Origin: Caulobacteraceae bacterium
GTDB lineage: Bacteria; Pseudomonadota; Alphaproteobacteria; Caulobacterales; Caulobacteraceae
NCBI GenBank assembly: GCA_947452365.1
Contig: CANGCO010000019.1
Location: 1-32,275, forward strand
Length of the DNA stretch: 32,275 nt
Direction of reading: 5' to 3'
Shown: in pieces, positions 24,562 to 32,275 of the stretch
Position numbering within the stretch: the stretch's first letter is position 1
How the letters are laid out: every line of letters begins with the position of its first letter
Notes under the pieces: model-generated
The model's input: only the letters and a program-made list of their open reading frames with translations
The model's database searches: none
What the model was told of the DNA's origin: nothing
Made by a program: the position numbers and the translations under genes

Positions 24562-25740
24562 ATGTTTATGCGATTTTTTTCCGAGCTGCGTCAGGCTCGT
24601 GTTCCGGTGTCCCTCAAAGAGTATCTGATGCTCATGGAGGCCATGGATAAGGAGGTCATCGATCGTACGGTCGAGGATTTCTATTTCCTGTCGCGCGCTG
24701 CCCTGATCAAGGACGAGAAGAATCTTGACAAGTTTGATCGTATTTTTGGCAGTGTCTTTAAGGGCCTGGAAAAGGTCGATGATGACGGCATGGCCGAGAT
24801 TCCGGCCGAATGGCTCAAGCTCCTGACCGAAAAATTCCTCACCGATGAGGAAAAGGCCGAAATTGAGGCGCTGGGCGGGTTTGAAAAACTGATGGAAACG
24901 CTGCAAGAGCGGCTCAAGGAACAAAAAGAGCGCCACGAAGGCGGCAATAAATGGATCGGCACGGGCGGCACCTCGCCCTTTGGCGCCAATGGCTATAATC
25001 CCGAAGGCGTGCGGATCGGCCAGGACAAGGGCCGCCATGGCCGCGCGGTCAAGGTCTGGGACAAGCGCGAATACAAGAATCTCGATGATACGGTTGAACT
25101 CGGCACCCGCAATATCAAGGTCGCCCTGCGTCGCCTACGCAAATTTGCCCGCCAGGGCGCGGCGGATGAGCTTGATCTCGATGGCACCATCAAGGAAACC
25201 TCGAACAAGGGCTATCTGGACCTGATCATGCGCCCAGAACGGCGCAATGCCATCAAGCTGCTGGTATTTTTCGATATTGGCGGCTCAATGGACAGCCATA
25301 TCAAGCTGTGTGAGGAGCTGTTCAGCGCCGCCCGTACCGAGTTTAAAAACCTAGAATTCTTCTATTTCCACAACTGCCTCTATGAGTCGGTCTGGAAGGA
25401 CAATCATCGCCGCCACACCGAAAAGCTCAATACCTGGGACGTGCTGCATAAATACGGCCACGACTATAAGGTCATATTCGTCGGCGATGCGACCATGAGC
25501 CCCTATGAAATCACCTATCCCGGTGGCTCGGTCGAGCACTGGAATGAAGAGGCCGGCGCGGTCTGGCTTGACCGGGTGACGCAGATTTATCCAAGCACGG
25601 TCTGGCTTAACCCCACCGCTGAGCGGCATTGGGATTATACGCCTTCGGTCGGGGTGATGAAGCAATTGGTCAGTGACCGGATGTTCCCCTTAACGATTGA
25701 GGGTCTGGACAGGGCGATGAGGGAATTGGTTCGCGGATGA
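24562..25740 (+). CDS. VWA-domain protein, CoxE-like (COG3825 type)
   Basis: A 392-residue protein. The N-terminal half is helical and charged (FFSELRQARVPVSLKEYLML; EEKAEIEALGGFEKLMETLQ). A Gly-rich segment (GTGGTSPFGANGYNPEGVRI) and the VWA domain follow from about residue 220, with the metal site written DIGGSMDS, as I recall for this family. CoxE-like proteins usually work with a MoxR AAA ATPase to insert metals or remodel complexes, but no such ATPase lies next to it here. The ATG at 24562 starts the conserved region; a GTG at 24499 would add 21 unconserved residues. Its stop overlaps the TetR-family start (ATGA). Confidence 0.87.
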   Translation: MFMRFFSELRQARVPVSLKEYLMLMEAMDKEVIDRTVEDFYFLSRAALIKDEKNLDKFDRIFGSVFKGLEKVDDDGMAEIPAEWLKLLTEKFLTDEEKAEIEALGGFEKLMETLQERLKEQKERHEGGNKWIGTGGTSPFGANGYNPEGVRIGQDKGRHGRAVKVWDKREYKNLDDTVELGTRNIKVALRRLRKFARQGAADELDLDGTIKETSNKGYLDLIMRPERRNAIKLLVFFDIGGSMDSHIKLCEELFSAARTEFKNLEFFYFHNCLYESVWKDNHRRHTEKLNTWDVLHKYGHDYKVIFVGDATMSPYEITYPGGSVEHWNEEAGAVWLDRVTQIYPSTVWLNPTAERHWDYTPSVGVMKQLVSDRMFPLTIEGLDRAMRELVRG

Positions 25741-26426
25741 GCCAAGGCTTTAAGCCAGAGGATATGGACGGCCAAGATACGGCCGAGCCCTTGCCCCTGA
25801 ATGAGACTGAAGCGGCCGCCACGCGCAATCTGGTGTTTGTCGCGGCTGAGCGCCTGTTTGCCCTGCATGGCTTTCAGGGCGTATCGGTGCGCGACATTAC
25901 CGCTGAGGCCGGGGTCAATCTGGCCTCGATCAATTATCATTTCGGCTCTAAAGACGCGCTGCTGTTTGATATATTCAATCGCCGCACGGCCGAGTTAAAC
26001 CGCCTACGCGCCAAGATGCTGCACGAGGCCAATAGCACCCATGCGGGAAAACCGCCGGTGCGGGCCATATTGCAGGCCTTGATTGCACCACCGGTCTTGT
26101 GGATGGACCCCAAGGGCGAACGCCTGGTCTCGGTCCAGTTCCTGATCCGCGCCCGCAGCGAAGGCACAGACCAGATGCGCGATGTTCTACGCTCCGACGT
26201 ATCCCACCTGCGGCGCTTTTCGGACGCGCTCTTGGTCGCCTGTCCCAATCTTGCGCCAGAAGACGTGTATTGGCGGCTGCATTTCAGCCTAGCCCTGGTG
26301 CACAATAACCGCTTTGCCGAGCTCGACCGCCTGAGCACCCTGTCTGAGGGCCTGACCCGAGAATATGAGATTGAGCGCCTGATCGCACGCATGGTCGATT
26401 TCGCTGAGGCCGGATTTTTGCGTTAG
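25737..26426 (+). CDS. TetR/AcrR family transcriptional regulator
   Basis: A 229-residue repressor-type protein. The TetR helix-turn-helix covers about residues 23-68: LVFVAAERLFALHGFQGVSV, then RDITAEAGVNLASINYHFGS and KDALLFDIF. The C-terminal domain (RAILQALIAPPVLW, VSVQFLIRARSEGTDQM) binds an unknown ligand. A 21-residue acidic leader precedes the DNA-binding domain. It starts inside the stop of the VWA gene, so the two are translated together. The target may be this gene pair or the iron transporter downstream; the sequence does not decide. Confidence 0.93.
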   Translation: MSQGFKPEDMDGQDTAEPLPLNETEAAATRNLVFVAAERLFALHGFQGVSVRDITAEAGVNLASINYHFGSKDALLFDIFNRRTAELNRLRAKMLHEANSTHAGKPPVRAILQALIAPPVLWMDPKGERLVSVQFLIRARSEGTDQMRDVLRSDVSHLRRFSDALLVACPNLAPEDVYWRLHFSLALVHNNRFAELDRLSTLSEGLTREYEIERLIARMVDFAEAGFLR

Positions 26427-26463
26427 GCCGCCGCGACATATCCAACCCCGACCGTTTTTATTA

Positions 26464-26480
26464 TTGCGAAGCATTCGCAA
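26464..26480. promoter_or_regulatory. Fur/Mur-like operator
   Basis: TTGCGAA-GCA-TTCGCAA is a perfect 7-3-7 palindrome, 60 bases ahead of the iron-binding protein ATG. It has the length and arms of alphaproteobacterial Fur/Mur boxes (TGCRAAT-type half-sites) and faces an iron-uptake operon, so repression by a Fur-family protein under iron sufficiency is likely. Binding is not shown. Confidence 0.65.
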
Positions 26481-26540
26481 CTATGGCAGTGACCGTCTCC
26501 CCGGCATAGTCTTTGCGCCCGGTTGGTGAGGTTTGGTTCT

Positions 26541-27605
26541 ATGTCGCGCCTGTCTTTTCTTTTGACGATCGCCCTGTCTGTGACGGCATTGGCGGCTTGC
26601 AGCCCGGCCAAGCAGGCTGCGTCCAATGCCGGGCCCAATGCAGGGCCAAGCGCTGGCGAGATCAATCTCTATACGGCCAGGCATTATGACGCCGATCTGC
26701 AGCTCTATGCCGCCTTTACCAAGGCCACAGGGATCAAGGTCAATCGGCTGGAAATGCAACCGGACCAATTGATCGAGCGCACCAAGGCCGAGGGCGAGGC
26801 CTCTCCCGCCGATGTCATCCTAATGGCCGATGCCGGCGCGCTATGGCGCGCTGAAGCGGCGGGCCTGTTCCAGCCCCTGTCCACGCCCACACTCGCCGCC
26901 CGCATCCCGCTGGCCTTGCGCGATCCAAAGGGCCAGTGGTGGGGCTTTTCGCGCCGGGCACGGGTGATTGCCTATGACAAGGCCGCCGTTAAGCCTGAAG
27001 AGGTTGCGCATTATGACCAGATTGCAGGACCGCGCTTTAAGGGCAAGGTGTGCGTCCGCTCATCGGACAATGTCTATAATCTGTCTCTGATGGCGGCCCT
27101 GATCGAGCATTGGGGCGAGCCTAAGGCCTTGATCTGGGCCAAGGGCGTGGTCGCCAATATGGCCCGCGCACCGCAAGGCGGCGATATTGACCAGATCCGA
27201 GCGGTCGAGGCTGGCGCCTGTCAGATCGCCCTGACCAACACCTATTATTACCTGCGGCTCGCCGCCTCGCCCGATGCTTCGGACAAGGCCGCCGCCGCGC
27301 GGGTGGGCCTGTCCTTTCCAGAACAGGACGGGGTCGGCACGCATGTGAATATTTCTGGCGGCGGATTGGCCGCGCATGCGCCCAACAAGGCGGCTGCGAT
27401 CAAGTTTTTGGAGTTTCTGGCCAGTGATGAGGCCCAGGCGATACTTGCCGGTGCCAATCATGAATATCCCGCCGTTGAGGGCCTGCCTTCACCCCCGGAC
27501 GTCGCAGCCTATTCGAAGTTTAAGCCCGACCCCATGCCAGTGACCATCTATGGCCAAAGACAGGCCCAGGCCCAAGGCGTCTATGACAAGGCTGGCTGGC
27601 GCTAG
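26541..27605 (+). CDS. fbpA: Ferric iron ABC transporter, substrate-binding lipoprotein (FbpA type)
   Basis: A 354-residue periplasmic iron-binding protein. A lipoprotein signal ends in LAAC (C20). Residues 33 on read EINLYTARHYDADLQLYAAF, as in FbpA/FutA. Three Tyr at 235-237 (LTNTYYYLRLAAS) match the tyrosine pair that binds ferric iron. Also present are GVGTHVNISGGGLAAHAPNK and an ending with NHEYPAVEG. The ATG at 26541 has GTGAGG 9 bases upstream. The permease start follows its stop directly, and a Fur-like palindrome precedes it. The gene symbol follows the best-known family. Confidence 0.92.
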   Translation: MSRLSFLLTIALSVTALAACSPAKQAASNAGPNAGPSAGEINLYTARHYDADLQLYAAFTKATGIKVNRLEMQPDQLIERTKAEGEASPADVILMADAGALWRAEAAGLFQPLSTPTLAARIPLALRDPKGQWWGFSRRARVIAYDKAAVKPEEVAHYDQIAGPRFKGKVCVRSSDNVYNLSLMAALIEHWGEPKALIWAKGVVANMARAPQGGDIDQIRAVEAGACQIALTNTYYYLRLAASPDASDKAAAARVGLSFPEQDGVGTHVNISGGGLAAHAPNKAAAIKFLEFLASDEAQAILAGANHEYPAVEGLPSPPDVAAYSKFKPDPMPVTIYGQRQAQAQGVYDKAGWR

Positions 27606-29234
27606 GTGACCGATCTCGCCTTGCCTGTCCGTATCCGCGCACGTCACCATGAGGGACCTTCGGCCCTAAAGGTCGGGGCCTGGCTCGCGGCGGCCCTAGC
27701 GATCCTGCCGCTTCTGTCCATAGTCTGGCTCGCCCTAACCCGCCCGGCTAGCGCTGCCTTGCCCCTGAGCGCTATCGGGCGATATGCGGCCAATACTGCC
27801 CTGCTCGGCGGGCTGACGGCCACCGCCGTTATTGTGCTGGGCACCACAGCAGCCTGGCTGGTCGTCATGTACCGGTTTCCCGGCCGGAACCTGTTTAGCT
27901 GGGCCCTGGCCCTGCCGCTGGCTGCGCCCGCCTTTGTGCTGGCCTATGCCTATGCCGATCTGTTTGATGTTGCAGGGCCCATTCGCAGCACCTTGCGCGG
28001 CCTGACCGGTCAAGATTTTGGCTTTTTGGATATGCGCAGCCTGGTGGGCGCAGCCCTTGTCCTATCCATGGCCTTTTATCCTTATGTCTATCTGACCGCG
28101 CGGGCCGCCTTTGTTAGCCAATCGGTTTGTGCCTTAGAGGCTGGCCGCACCCTGGGCTGCACGCCCTGGACCTGCTTTACACGTGTCGCGCTGCCTCTGG
28201 CCCGGCCTGCCATTGCGGCTGGCGCAGCGCTCGCCCTAATGGAAGTATTTGCCGATTATGGCGCAGTGAATTTTCTCGGCGTCCAGACCCTGACCACGGG
28301 CGTGGTTCGCGCCTGGTCAGCCTATGGTGCGCCAGGGTCGGCGGCACGCCTTTCGCTCATGCTCTTGGTCGCGGCAGGCCTATTGCTCTGGATTGAGCGC
28401 AGTGGGCGCCAAGGCCAGGCCTATGGCGCATCGAGCGCCCGTTGGCGGCCCTTGGAGCCGGTTGCCCTGACCGGCAAGGCAGGGCTAGCCGCCGCAGCCT
28501 ATTGCCTTGCCCTCATCAGTTTTGGCCTCTTGATCCCCGCCGGATGGCTGGGCTATCGCGCCCTGTCCGCCCTGCCAGAAGCGGATCGCTTGCTGCACGC
28601 AGCCCTGGTATCGTTTGGTTTGGCCGCAACCGGCGCTATGGTCACGGTCGGCCTTGCAGGCCTGATTGCGTTTGGTGCGCAAAACGGCCAGTGGGCCAAG
28701 CGCATTGCCAGCCTTGGCTATGCCACGCCCGGTGCGGTCATGGCGGTGGGCCTACTGGCCCCGGCAAGCCTAGTCTGGCGCAGCCTTGGCCTGAACCCAA
28801 ACCTTGGTCTGGGCATTGGCTTGGCGCTTGGCGTGCTGGTCCTCGCCTATTCCGCCCGGCTAATGGCCTCGGCGCTTGGCCCGATTGAGGCGGGCCTTGC
28901 GCGTGTCACCCCCGCCATGGGCCGCGCCGCCCGCACCCTTGGCGAGACCGAGGCCGGGGCCCTGCGCCGCATCCATATCCCAATTGCCAAGGGCGCGCTC
29001 TGGACCGCCGCCTTGCTGGTCTTTGTCGATGTGATGAAGGAGCTGCCCGCCACCTTGATCCTGCGGCCGTTTAATTTTGACACCCTAGCCGTACTTGCAG
29101 ACCGCTATGCCTCGGATGAACGCCTAGCCCAGGCGGCCTGGCCAAGCCTAATGATTGTGCTTGCGGCCTGCCTGCCCATCATCCTGCTCTCGCGCCAAAT
29201 TATGCGCTCGCGGCCTGGAGACCAAAGCCTTTGA
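27606..29234 (+). CDS. fbpB: Ferric iron ABC transporter permease (FbpB type)
   Basis: A 542-residue inner-membrane permease with about twelve hydrophobic segments in two homologous halves, as in FbpB/SfuB. Each half has an EAA-type coupling loop: EAGRTLGCTPWTCFTRVALP (about 178-197) and ARTLGETEAGALRRIHIPIA (about 440-459). SPEMKELPATLIL-like DVMKELPATLILRPFNFDTL follows the second loop, typical of iron permeases. The GTG start is the codon right after the fbpA stop. The TGA overlaps the ATPase start by 4 bases. Confidence 0.94.
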   Translation: MTDLALPVRIRARHHEGPSALKVGAWLAAALAILPLLSIVWLALTRPASAALPLSAIGRYAANTALLGGLTATAVIVLGTTAAWLVVMYRFPGRNLFSWALALPLAAPAFVLAYAYADLFDVAGPIRSTLRGLTGQDFGFLDMRSLVGAALVLSMAFYPYVYLTARAAFVSQSVCALEAGRTLGCTPWTCFTRVALPLARPAIAAGAALALMEVFADYGAVNFLGVQTLTTGVVRAWSAYGAPGSAARLSLMLLVAAGLLLWIERSGRQGQAYGASSARWRPLEPVALTGKAGLAAAAYCLALISFGLLIPAGWLGYRALSALPEADRLLHAALVSFGLAATGAMVTVGLAGLIAFGAQNGQWAKRIASLGYATPGAVMAVGLLAPASLVWRSLGLNPNLGLGIGLALGVLVLAYSARLMASALGPIEAGLARVTPAMGRAARTLGETEAGALRRIHIPIAKGALWTAALLVFVDVMKELPATLILRPFNFDTLAVLADRYASDERLAQAAWPSLMIVLAACLPIILLSRQIMRSRPGDQSL

Positions 29235-30271
29235 CCCTCGCCCTAAGCCTAGCCAAGGTCCGCCGCCTCTATCATGGCAAGGCGGCCGTCGACGGGGTCA
29301 GCCTGACACTCGAGGCGGGCAAGATCACCTGTCTGTTGGGGCCTTCAGGCTGCGGCAAGAGCACGCTTTTGCGCCTGATTGCCGGGCTCGAACCCATAGA
29401 TGGCGGCACAATTTCTTCGGGCCGAACCTTGTCCGGCCCCGGCGTGCATCTGGCGCCCGAGCACCGCGATATTGGCTTTGTGTTCCAAGACTATGCCCTG
29501 TTCCCGCATTTGAGCGTCGAGGACAATATTGGCTTTGGTCTAACCCATCTGGATGCCAAGGAACGCCGCCTGCGCGTCACCGAGCAGTTGGCGCGCGTGC
29601 AATTATTAGGCCGCGCCAAGGCCTTTCCCCAGGCCCTGTCTGGCGGTGAGCAACAGCGCATTGCCCTGGCCCGCGCCCTCGCCAGACGGCCCGCCCTGAT
29701 CTTGCTTGATGAGCCCTTTTCGGGGCTGGACAGCTATTTGAAGACCGAGGTGCGCGACGCAACCTTGGCCGCCCTGCGCGCCGCAGGCACCACGGCCCTG
29801 ATCGTCACTCATGATGCGGAAGAATCCCTGATGATGGCCGATGACCTCGCCCTGATGCGCGAAGGCCAGATCTTACAGACCGGGACGCCAAAAGATTGCT
29901 ACCAAGATCCAGTATCGTTACCCGCCGCCCAACTGCTTGGCCCGATCAATGCGCTTGATGTTTTGGCAACGCACCAAGGCATGGACTGCGTGTTTGGACA
30001 CTTGGCGGCAAATGGGGTTGCCCCCGGTCCGGCCAAACTCTTGTTTCGCCCAGAAGCGGTTAGGGTGAGCGATACCGGCATTTCAGCCAAGATCGTCCTT
30101 AGCCGCTTTGCCGGTGCCAAGACCCATCTGACCCTAGAGGTTCAACAGACCGGTCAAACACCGATCATTATACAAGCCTATGCCCCGCCTAACCTGTCGG
30201 CGCGGCCTGGCGACACACTTGGTCTAGATTTGGATATGGGCGAGGCAAGACTGGTACCTATCCCGTTGTAA
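29231..30271 (+). CDS. fbpC: Ferric iron ABC transporter ATP-binding protein (FbpC type)
   Basis: A 346-residue ATPase that powers the permease. Motifs are Walker A GPSGCGKST (37-45), Q loop FQDYALFPHLSV (Q86), signature LSGGEQQR (136-143), Walker B LILLDEP (156-162), D loop SGLD and H194 in IVTHDAEESL. A TOBE-like domain occupies about 240-340. The start is TTG (29231), overlapping the permease stop as TTGA; no other start is available before the conserved N terminus. It is most likely the last gene of the iron operon. Confidence 0.95.
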   Translation: MTLALSLAKVRRLYHGKAAVDGVSLTLEAGKITCLLGPSGCGKSTLLRLIAGLEPIDGGTISSGRTLSGPGVHLAPEHRDIGFVFQDYALFPHLSVEDNIGFGLTHLDAKERRLRVTEQLARVQLLGRAKAFPQALSGGEQQRIALARALARRPALILLDEPFSGLDSYLKTEVRDATLAALRAAGTTALIVTHDAEESLMMADDLALMREGQILQTGTPKDCYQDPVSLPAAQLLGPINALDVLATHQGMDCVFGHLAANGVAPGPAKLLFRPEAVRVSDTGISAKIVLSRFAGAKTHLTLEVQQTGQTPIIIQAYAPPNLSARPGDTLGLDLDMGEARLVPIPL

Positions 30272-30384
30272 ATATCGGGCCAAGCTCATTATAGTTAACA
30301 AAAACAAAGAATTAAATTAAGCGTATTTTCAATAGTTATTGCTATTTTAGCGGCAACTGAACTCCTTAACCATCCAGGGGCGCC

Positions 30385-31530
30385 ATGAAAATTGCTCTAA
30401 CGACCGTCTTGGGCAGTATTGCCCTGTTAATCGCGAGCCCGGCCTTGGCCGAACAAGGCGAGCGGGCCTTAAGCTTTACAGCCAGTGCCACGGCAGAGGC
30501 TTGGCGCACTGTCCAAGGGGGTCTATCGACCGGCACCGTGGCCCTGACCATGGCGGATGCGACGCTTGGGCTCGACGGGGCGGCGCTGGGACACAGGGGT
30601 TTTAGTGGTGAAATAAGTCTAGTCGCCACAAATGGTAAAAGTCTGAGCGCACAGATTGGCGACATCCAGACCGCCAGCAATATTGAAAATGATGGCGCGC
30701 TTCACCTCTATCAGGCCTGGCTAAGGCAAGCCCTTGGCCAGGACGCGTCCATCAAGGCGGGTATTCTGGATCTCAATGCCGATTTCGATACGAATGACAC
30801 GGCCAGCCTGTTTATCAATAGTGCGCACGGGGTCGGACCTGAAATCTCCGGCAGTGGTCTGGCAGGGGGTCCGGTATGGCCGCTCGGCACGGCGGGCCTA
30901 TTGGTCCAGGCACGGCCAAGGCCAGACCTTAACCTACAGTTCGGCGTCTATAATGGCGTCCCGCGCGACCTTGACCATGCCCATGCCTTTGCAGCCCTTG
31001 GCCATGATAGCCGTGATGGCCTTATGGCGATTGGTCAAGCAGACTGGACCTTGGTCAAGGACACGCGTCTGGCCATTGGCGTTTGGCACAATTCGGCCAA
31101 GCTTACAGCCTCTGACCCGCGCCTGTCGGAAACGGTGTCCGGCCAGACCGGGGCTTATGCCATCTTGGAAGGGGCAGTCCCGGGCCTTGATCAGACCCGG
31201 GGCTGGTTTCGACTAGGCCTGGTCGAGCCCAAGGCCTCGAGCCTGTCGCAGTATTTTGGGGCAGGCCTTGTCCGCCAGGGCGTATTGTCTGGCAGGCCCG
31301 ATGACCTGCTGGGCCTGGCCATAGCCCATGCCCGTTTGAGTTCAGGCAGCCGCCAAGCTGACCCGCATCTGGGTTTGGCCGAGACGGCGCTGGAGCTGAC
31401 CTATGCCATCCAGTTGAGTGATCGCTTGGCCATTCAGCCCGACCTGCAATATATCATCCATCCCGGCGGTGACCGGACACTCAATGACGCCCTGGTCATT
31501 GGTGTTCGGATGGCCGTCCAGCTTCCATAA
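30385..31530 (+). CDS. OprB-family outer-membrane porin
   Basis: A 381-residue outer-membrane protein with a signal peptide (about 1-22, ASPALA before Glu). Alternating amphipathic strands and the carbohydrate-selective porin pattern follow: KAGILDLNADFDTNDTASLF, then LQFGVYNGVPRD. The closing strands are TYAIQLSDRLAIQPDLQYII HPGG-like, then VIGVRMAVQLP. It is somewhat short for OprB. The 113-base gap after fbpC is AT-rich with small dyads (CAATA-GT-TATTG at 30332-30343), suggesting its own promoter. The substrate is unknown; its place after an iron operon may be incidental. Confidence 0.85.
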   Translation: MKIALTTVLGSIALLIASPALAEQGERALSFTASATAEAWRTVQGGLSTGTVALTMADATLGLDGAALGHRGFSGEISLVATNGKSLSAQIGDIQTASNIENDGALHLYQAWLRQALGQDASIKAGILDLNADFDTNDTASLFINSAHGVGPEISGSGLAGGPVWPLGTAGLLVQARPRPDLNLQFGVYNGVPRDLDHAHAFAALGHDSRDGLMAIGQADWTLVKDTRLAIGVWHNSAKLTASDPRLSETVSGQTGAYAILEGAVPGLDQTRGWFRLGLVEPKASSLSQYFGAGLVRQGVLSGRPDDLLGLAIAHARLSSGSRQADPHLGLAETALELTYAIQLSDRLAIQPDLQYIIHPGGDRTLNDALVIGVRMAVQLP

Positions 31531-31542
31531 GGATTTTATGCT

Positions 31543-31836
31543 GTGACCGATCCGATTGAGCCTATCCAGACCCCGCCCAATCTGATGCGCTCACCCATAG
31601 AAGATATCATGTTTGCCCAACTGGCCCTCGTGCCCGCGGGCAAGAGCATAGACCCGGCCGCTGTGGCCAAGGCCCTGGACCCCGAAGGCTGGCGGCGCGC
31701 CCTTGGTCAGGTTCGCGCCACCGCCGTGGGCCTAGCCCGCCAAGGCAGGCTGGAAATCACCCGCCATGGCAAGACGGCTGATCCCAGCGCCTTTAAGGGC
31801 GTTTACCGGCTGAGACTGCCGACCCTAGCGGACTAG
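31543..31836 (+). CDS. DUF3253 domain protein
   Basis: A 97-residue protein matching DUF3253, a small winged-helix-like family of unknown function. The pattern includes VAKALDPEGWRRALGQVRAT, AVGLARQGRLEITRHGK and DPSAFKGVYRLR. The start is GTG (31543) with AAGG 10 bases upstream, beginning 12 bases after the porin stop, so it may be co-transcribed with it. Its TAG shares CTAG with the stop of the opposing dehydrogenase gene. Confidence 0.85.
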   Translation: MTDPIEPIQTPPNLMRSPIEDIMFAQLALVPAGKSIDPAAVAKALDPEGWRRALGQVRATAVGLARQGRLEITRHGKTADPSAFKGVYRLRLPTLAD

Positions 31837-32275
31837 CCGCCGCGCTTCATGGTTTCGCGGGCAATAATGACCTGCTGAATCTGGCTGGTGCCTTCATAAA
31901 TGCGGAAGATGCGCACATCGCGGTAAAGCCGCTCAATGCCATAATCAGCCACATAGCCCGCACCGCCAAAGATCTGCACGGCCTTGTCGGCCACGCGTCC
32001 GACCATTTCCGAGGCATAATACTTGGCTGCGGCCGCTTCTAGCGTGACATTGGCCCCGGCATCGCGCTGGCGGGCCGAGTCCATAACCAGCGCGCGCGCG
32101 GCCAAGGCCTCGGTCTTGCAATCGGCAATCATGCCCTGAACAAGCTGAAAATTAGCGATCGGCTGGCCAAATTGCTTGCGCTCAGCGGCATAGGCCACGC
32201 AGTCCTTGATCAGACGCTCAGCGACGCCAACACAGACTGAGGCAATGTGCAAACGGCCGCGGTCCAGCACCTGCA
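31833..32275 (-). CDS. Acyl-CoA dehydrogenase, C-terminal part (5' end outside window)
   Basis: About 147 C-terminal residues of an acyl-CoA dehydrogenase, an FAD enzyme of fatty-acid or amino-acid breakdown. Conserved stretches are AERKQFGQPIANFQLVQGMI, AAAAKYYASEMVGRVADKAV, QIFGGAGYVADYGIERLYRD and VRIFRIYEGTSQIQQVIIAR. The gene continues past 32275. Whether it is an isovaleryl-, butyryl- or other-chain enzyme cannot be told from this part. It ends tail-to-tail with the DUF3253 gene, overlapping by 3 bases. Confidence 0.95.
   Translation of the reverse strand, partial: QVLDRGRLHIASVCVGVAERLIKDCVAYAAERKQFGQPIANFQLVQGMIADCKTEALAARALVMDSARQRDAGANVTLEAAAAKYYASEMVGRVADKAVQIFGGAGYVADYGIERLYRDVRIFRIYEGTSQIQQVIIARETMKRGG

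Noticed and set aside
24226-25038. Minus-strand open frame opposite the resolvase-like and VWA genes
   Set aside because: No family resemblance; it is antisense to two supported genes.

Overview
The window reads as a chromosomal segment of a moderately GC-rich alphaproteobacterium. The evidence is a CckA-type hybrid kinase with the strongly conserved CckA catalytic core, candidate CtrA boxes, a Caulobacter-style sigma-54 flagellar promoter, a DUF6468/MotE-like pair beside fliM, and the xseB-ispA-dxs block. The gene set looks more like Rhodospirillales-type lineages than Rhizobiales, but that is inference. No tRNA, CRISPR array, insertion sequence or prophage was seen. No gene-free stretch exceeds 300 bases; the longest, about 276 bases between fliL and flgF, is packed with regulatory elements.

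Layout. (1) 1-1795, minus strand: the 5' part of RNase P RNA, an AmpD-type amidase and an EamA transporter. (2) 1903-7487, minus: flgB-flgC-fliE, then fliQ-fliR-flhB, then cckA. (3) 7575-8695, plus: fliO-fliP. (4) 8708-14753, minus: fliL-fliM-DUF6468-motE-like and a 989-residue exported repeat protein. (5) 15030-18015, plus: flgF-flgG-flgA-flgH. Regions 2 to 5 supply rod, L-ring, switch and export-gate parts (FliOPQR-FlhB). FlhA, FlgI, FliF/G/N, hook, filament and MotAB must lie elsewhere. (6) 18072-23740, plus: an acetylpolyamine/histone-deacetylase-fold enzyme, a histidine phosphatase, xseB, a CsaA-like tRNA-binding protein, ispA, dxs and a GNAT acetyltransferase. (7) 23912-26426, plus: a resolvase-fold protein lacking nearly all catalytic residues, a CoxE-type VWA protein and a TetR regulator. 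(8) 26541-31530, plus: an Fbp-type ferric iron ABC transporter behind a Fur-like palindrome, then an OprB-type porin. (9) A DUF3253 protein converging on the 3' end of an acyl-CoA dehydrogenase gene that leaves the window.

How it fits together. CckA feeds phosphate to CtrA in alphaproteobacteria, and CtrA-like boxes lie in front of flgB/fliO and fliQ in the same cluster, so the kinase sits beside probable targets of its own pathway. The divergent flgF promoter looks like a later FlbD/sigma-54 tier.

Most unusual points: the catalytically depleted resolvase-like protein with dyads in its leader; a frameshift in fliL at a run of eight A; the DUF6468/MotE-like/giant repeat-protein set; a CckA without visible membrane segments; and TAG as the commonest stop codon (18 of 36 genes). 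I see no clearly new multi-gene defence or biosynthetic system. All assignments are from reading alone; no search or structure prediction was run.
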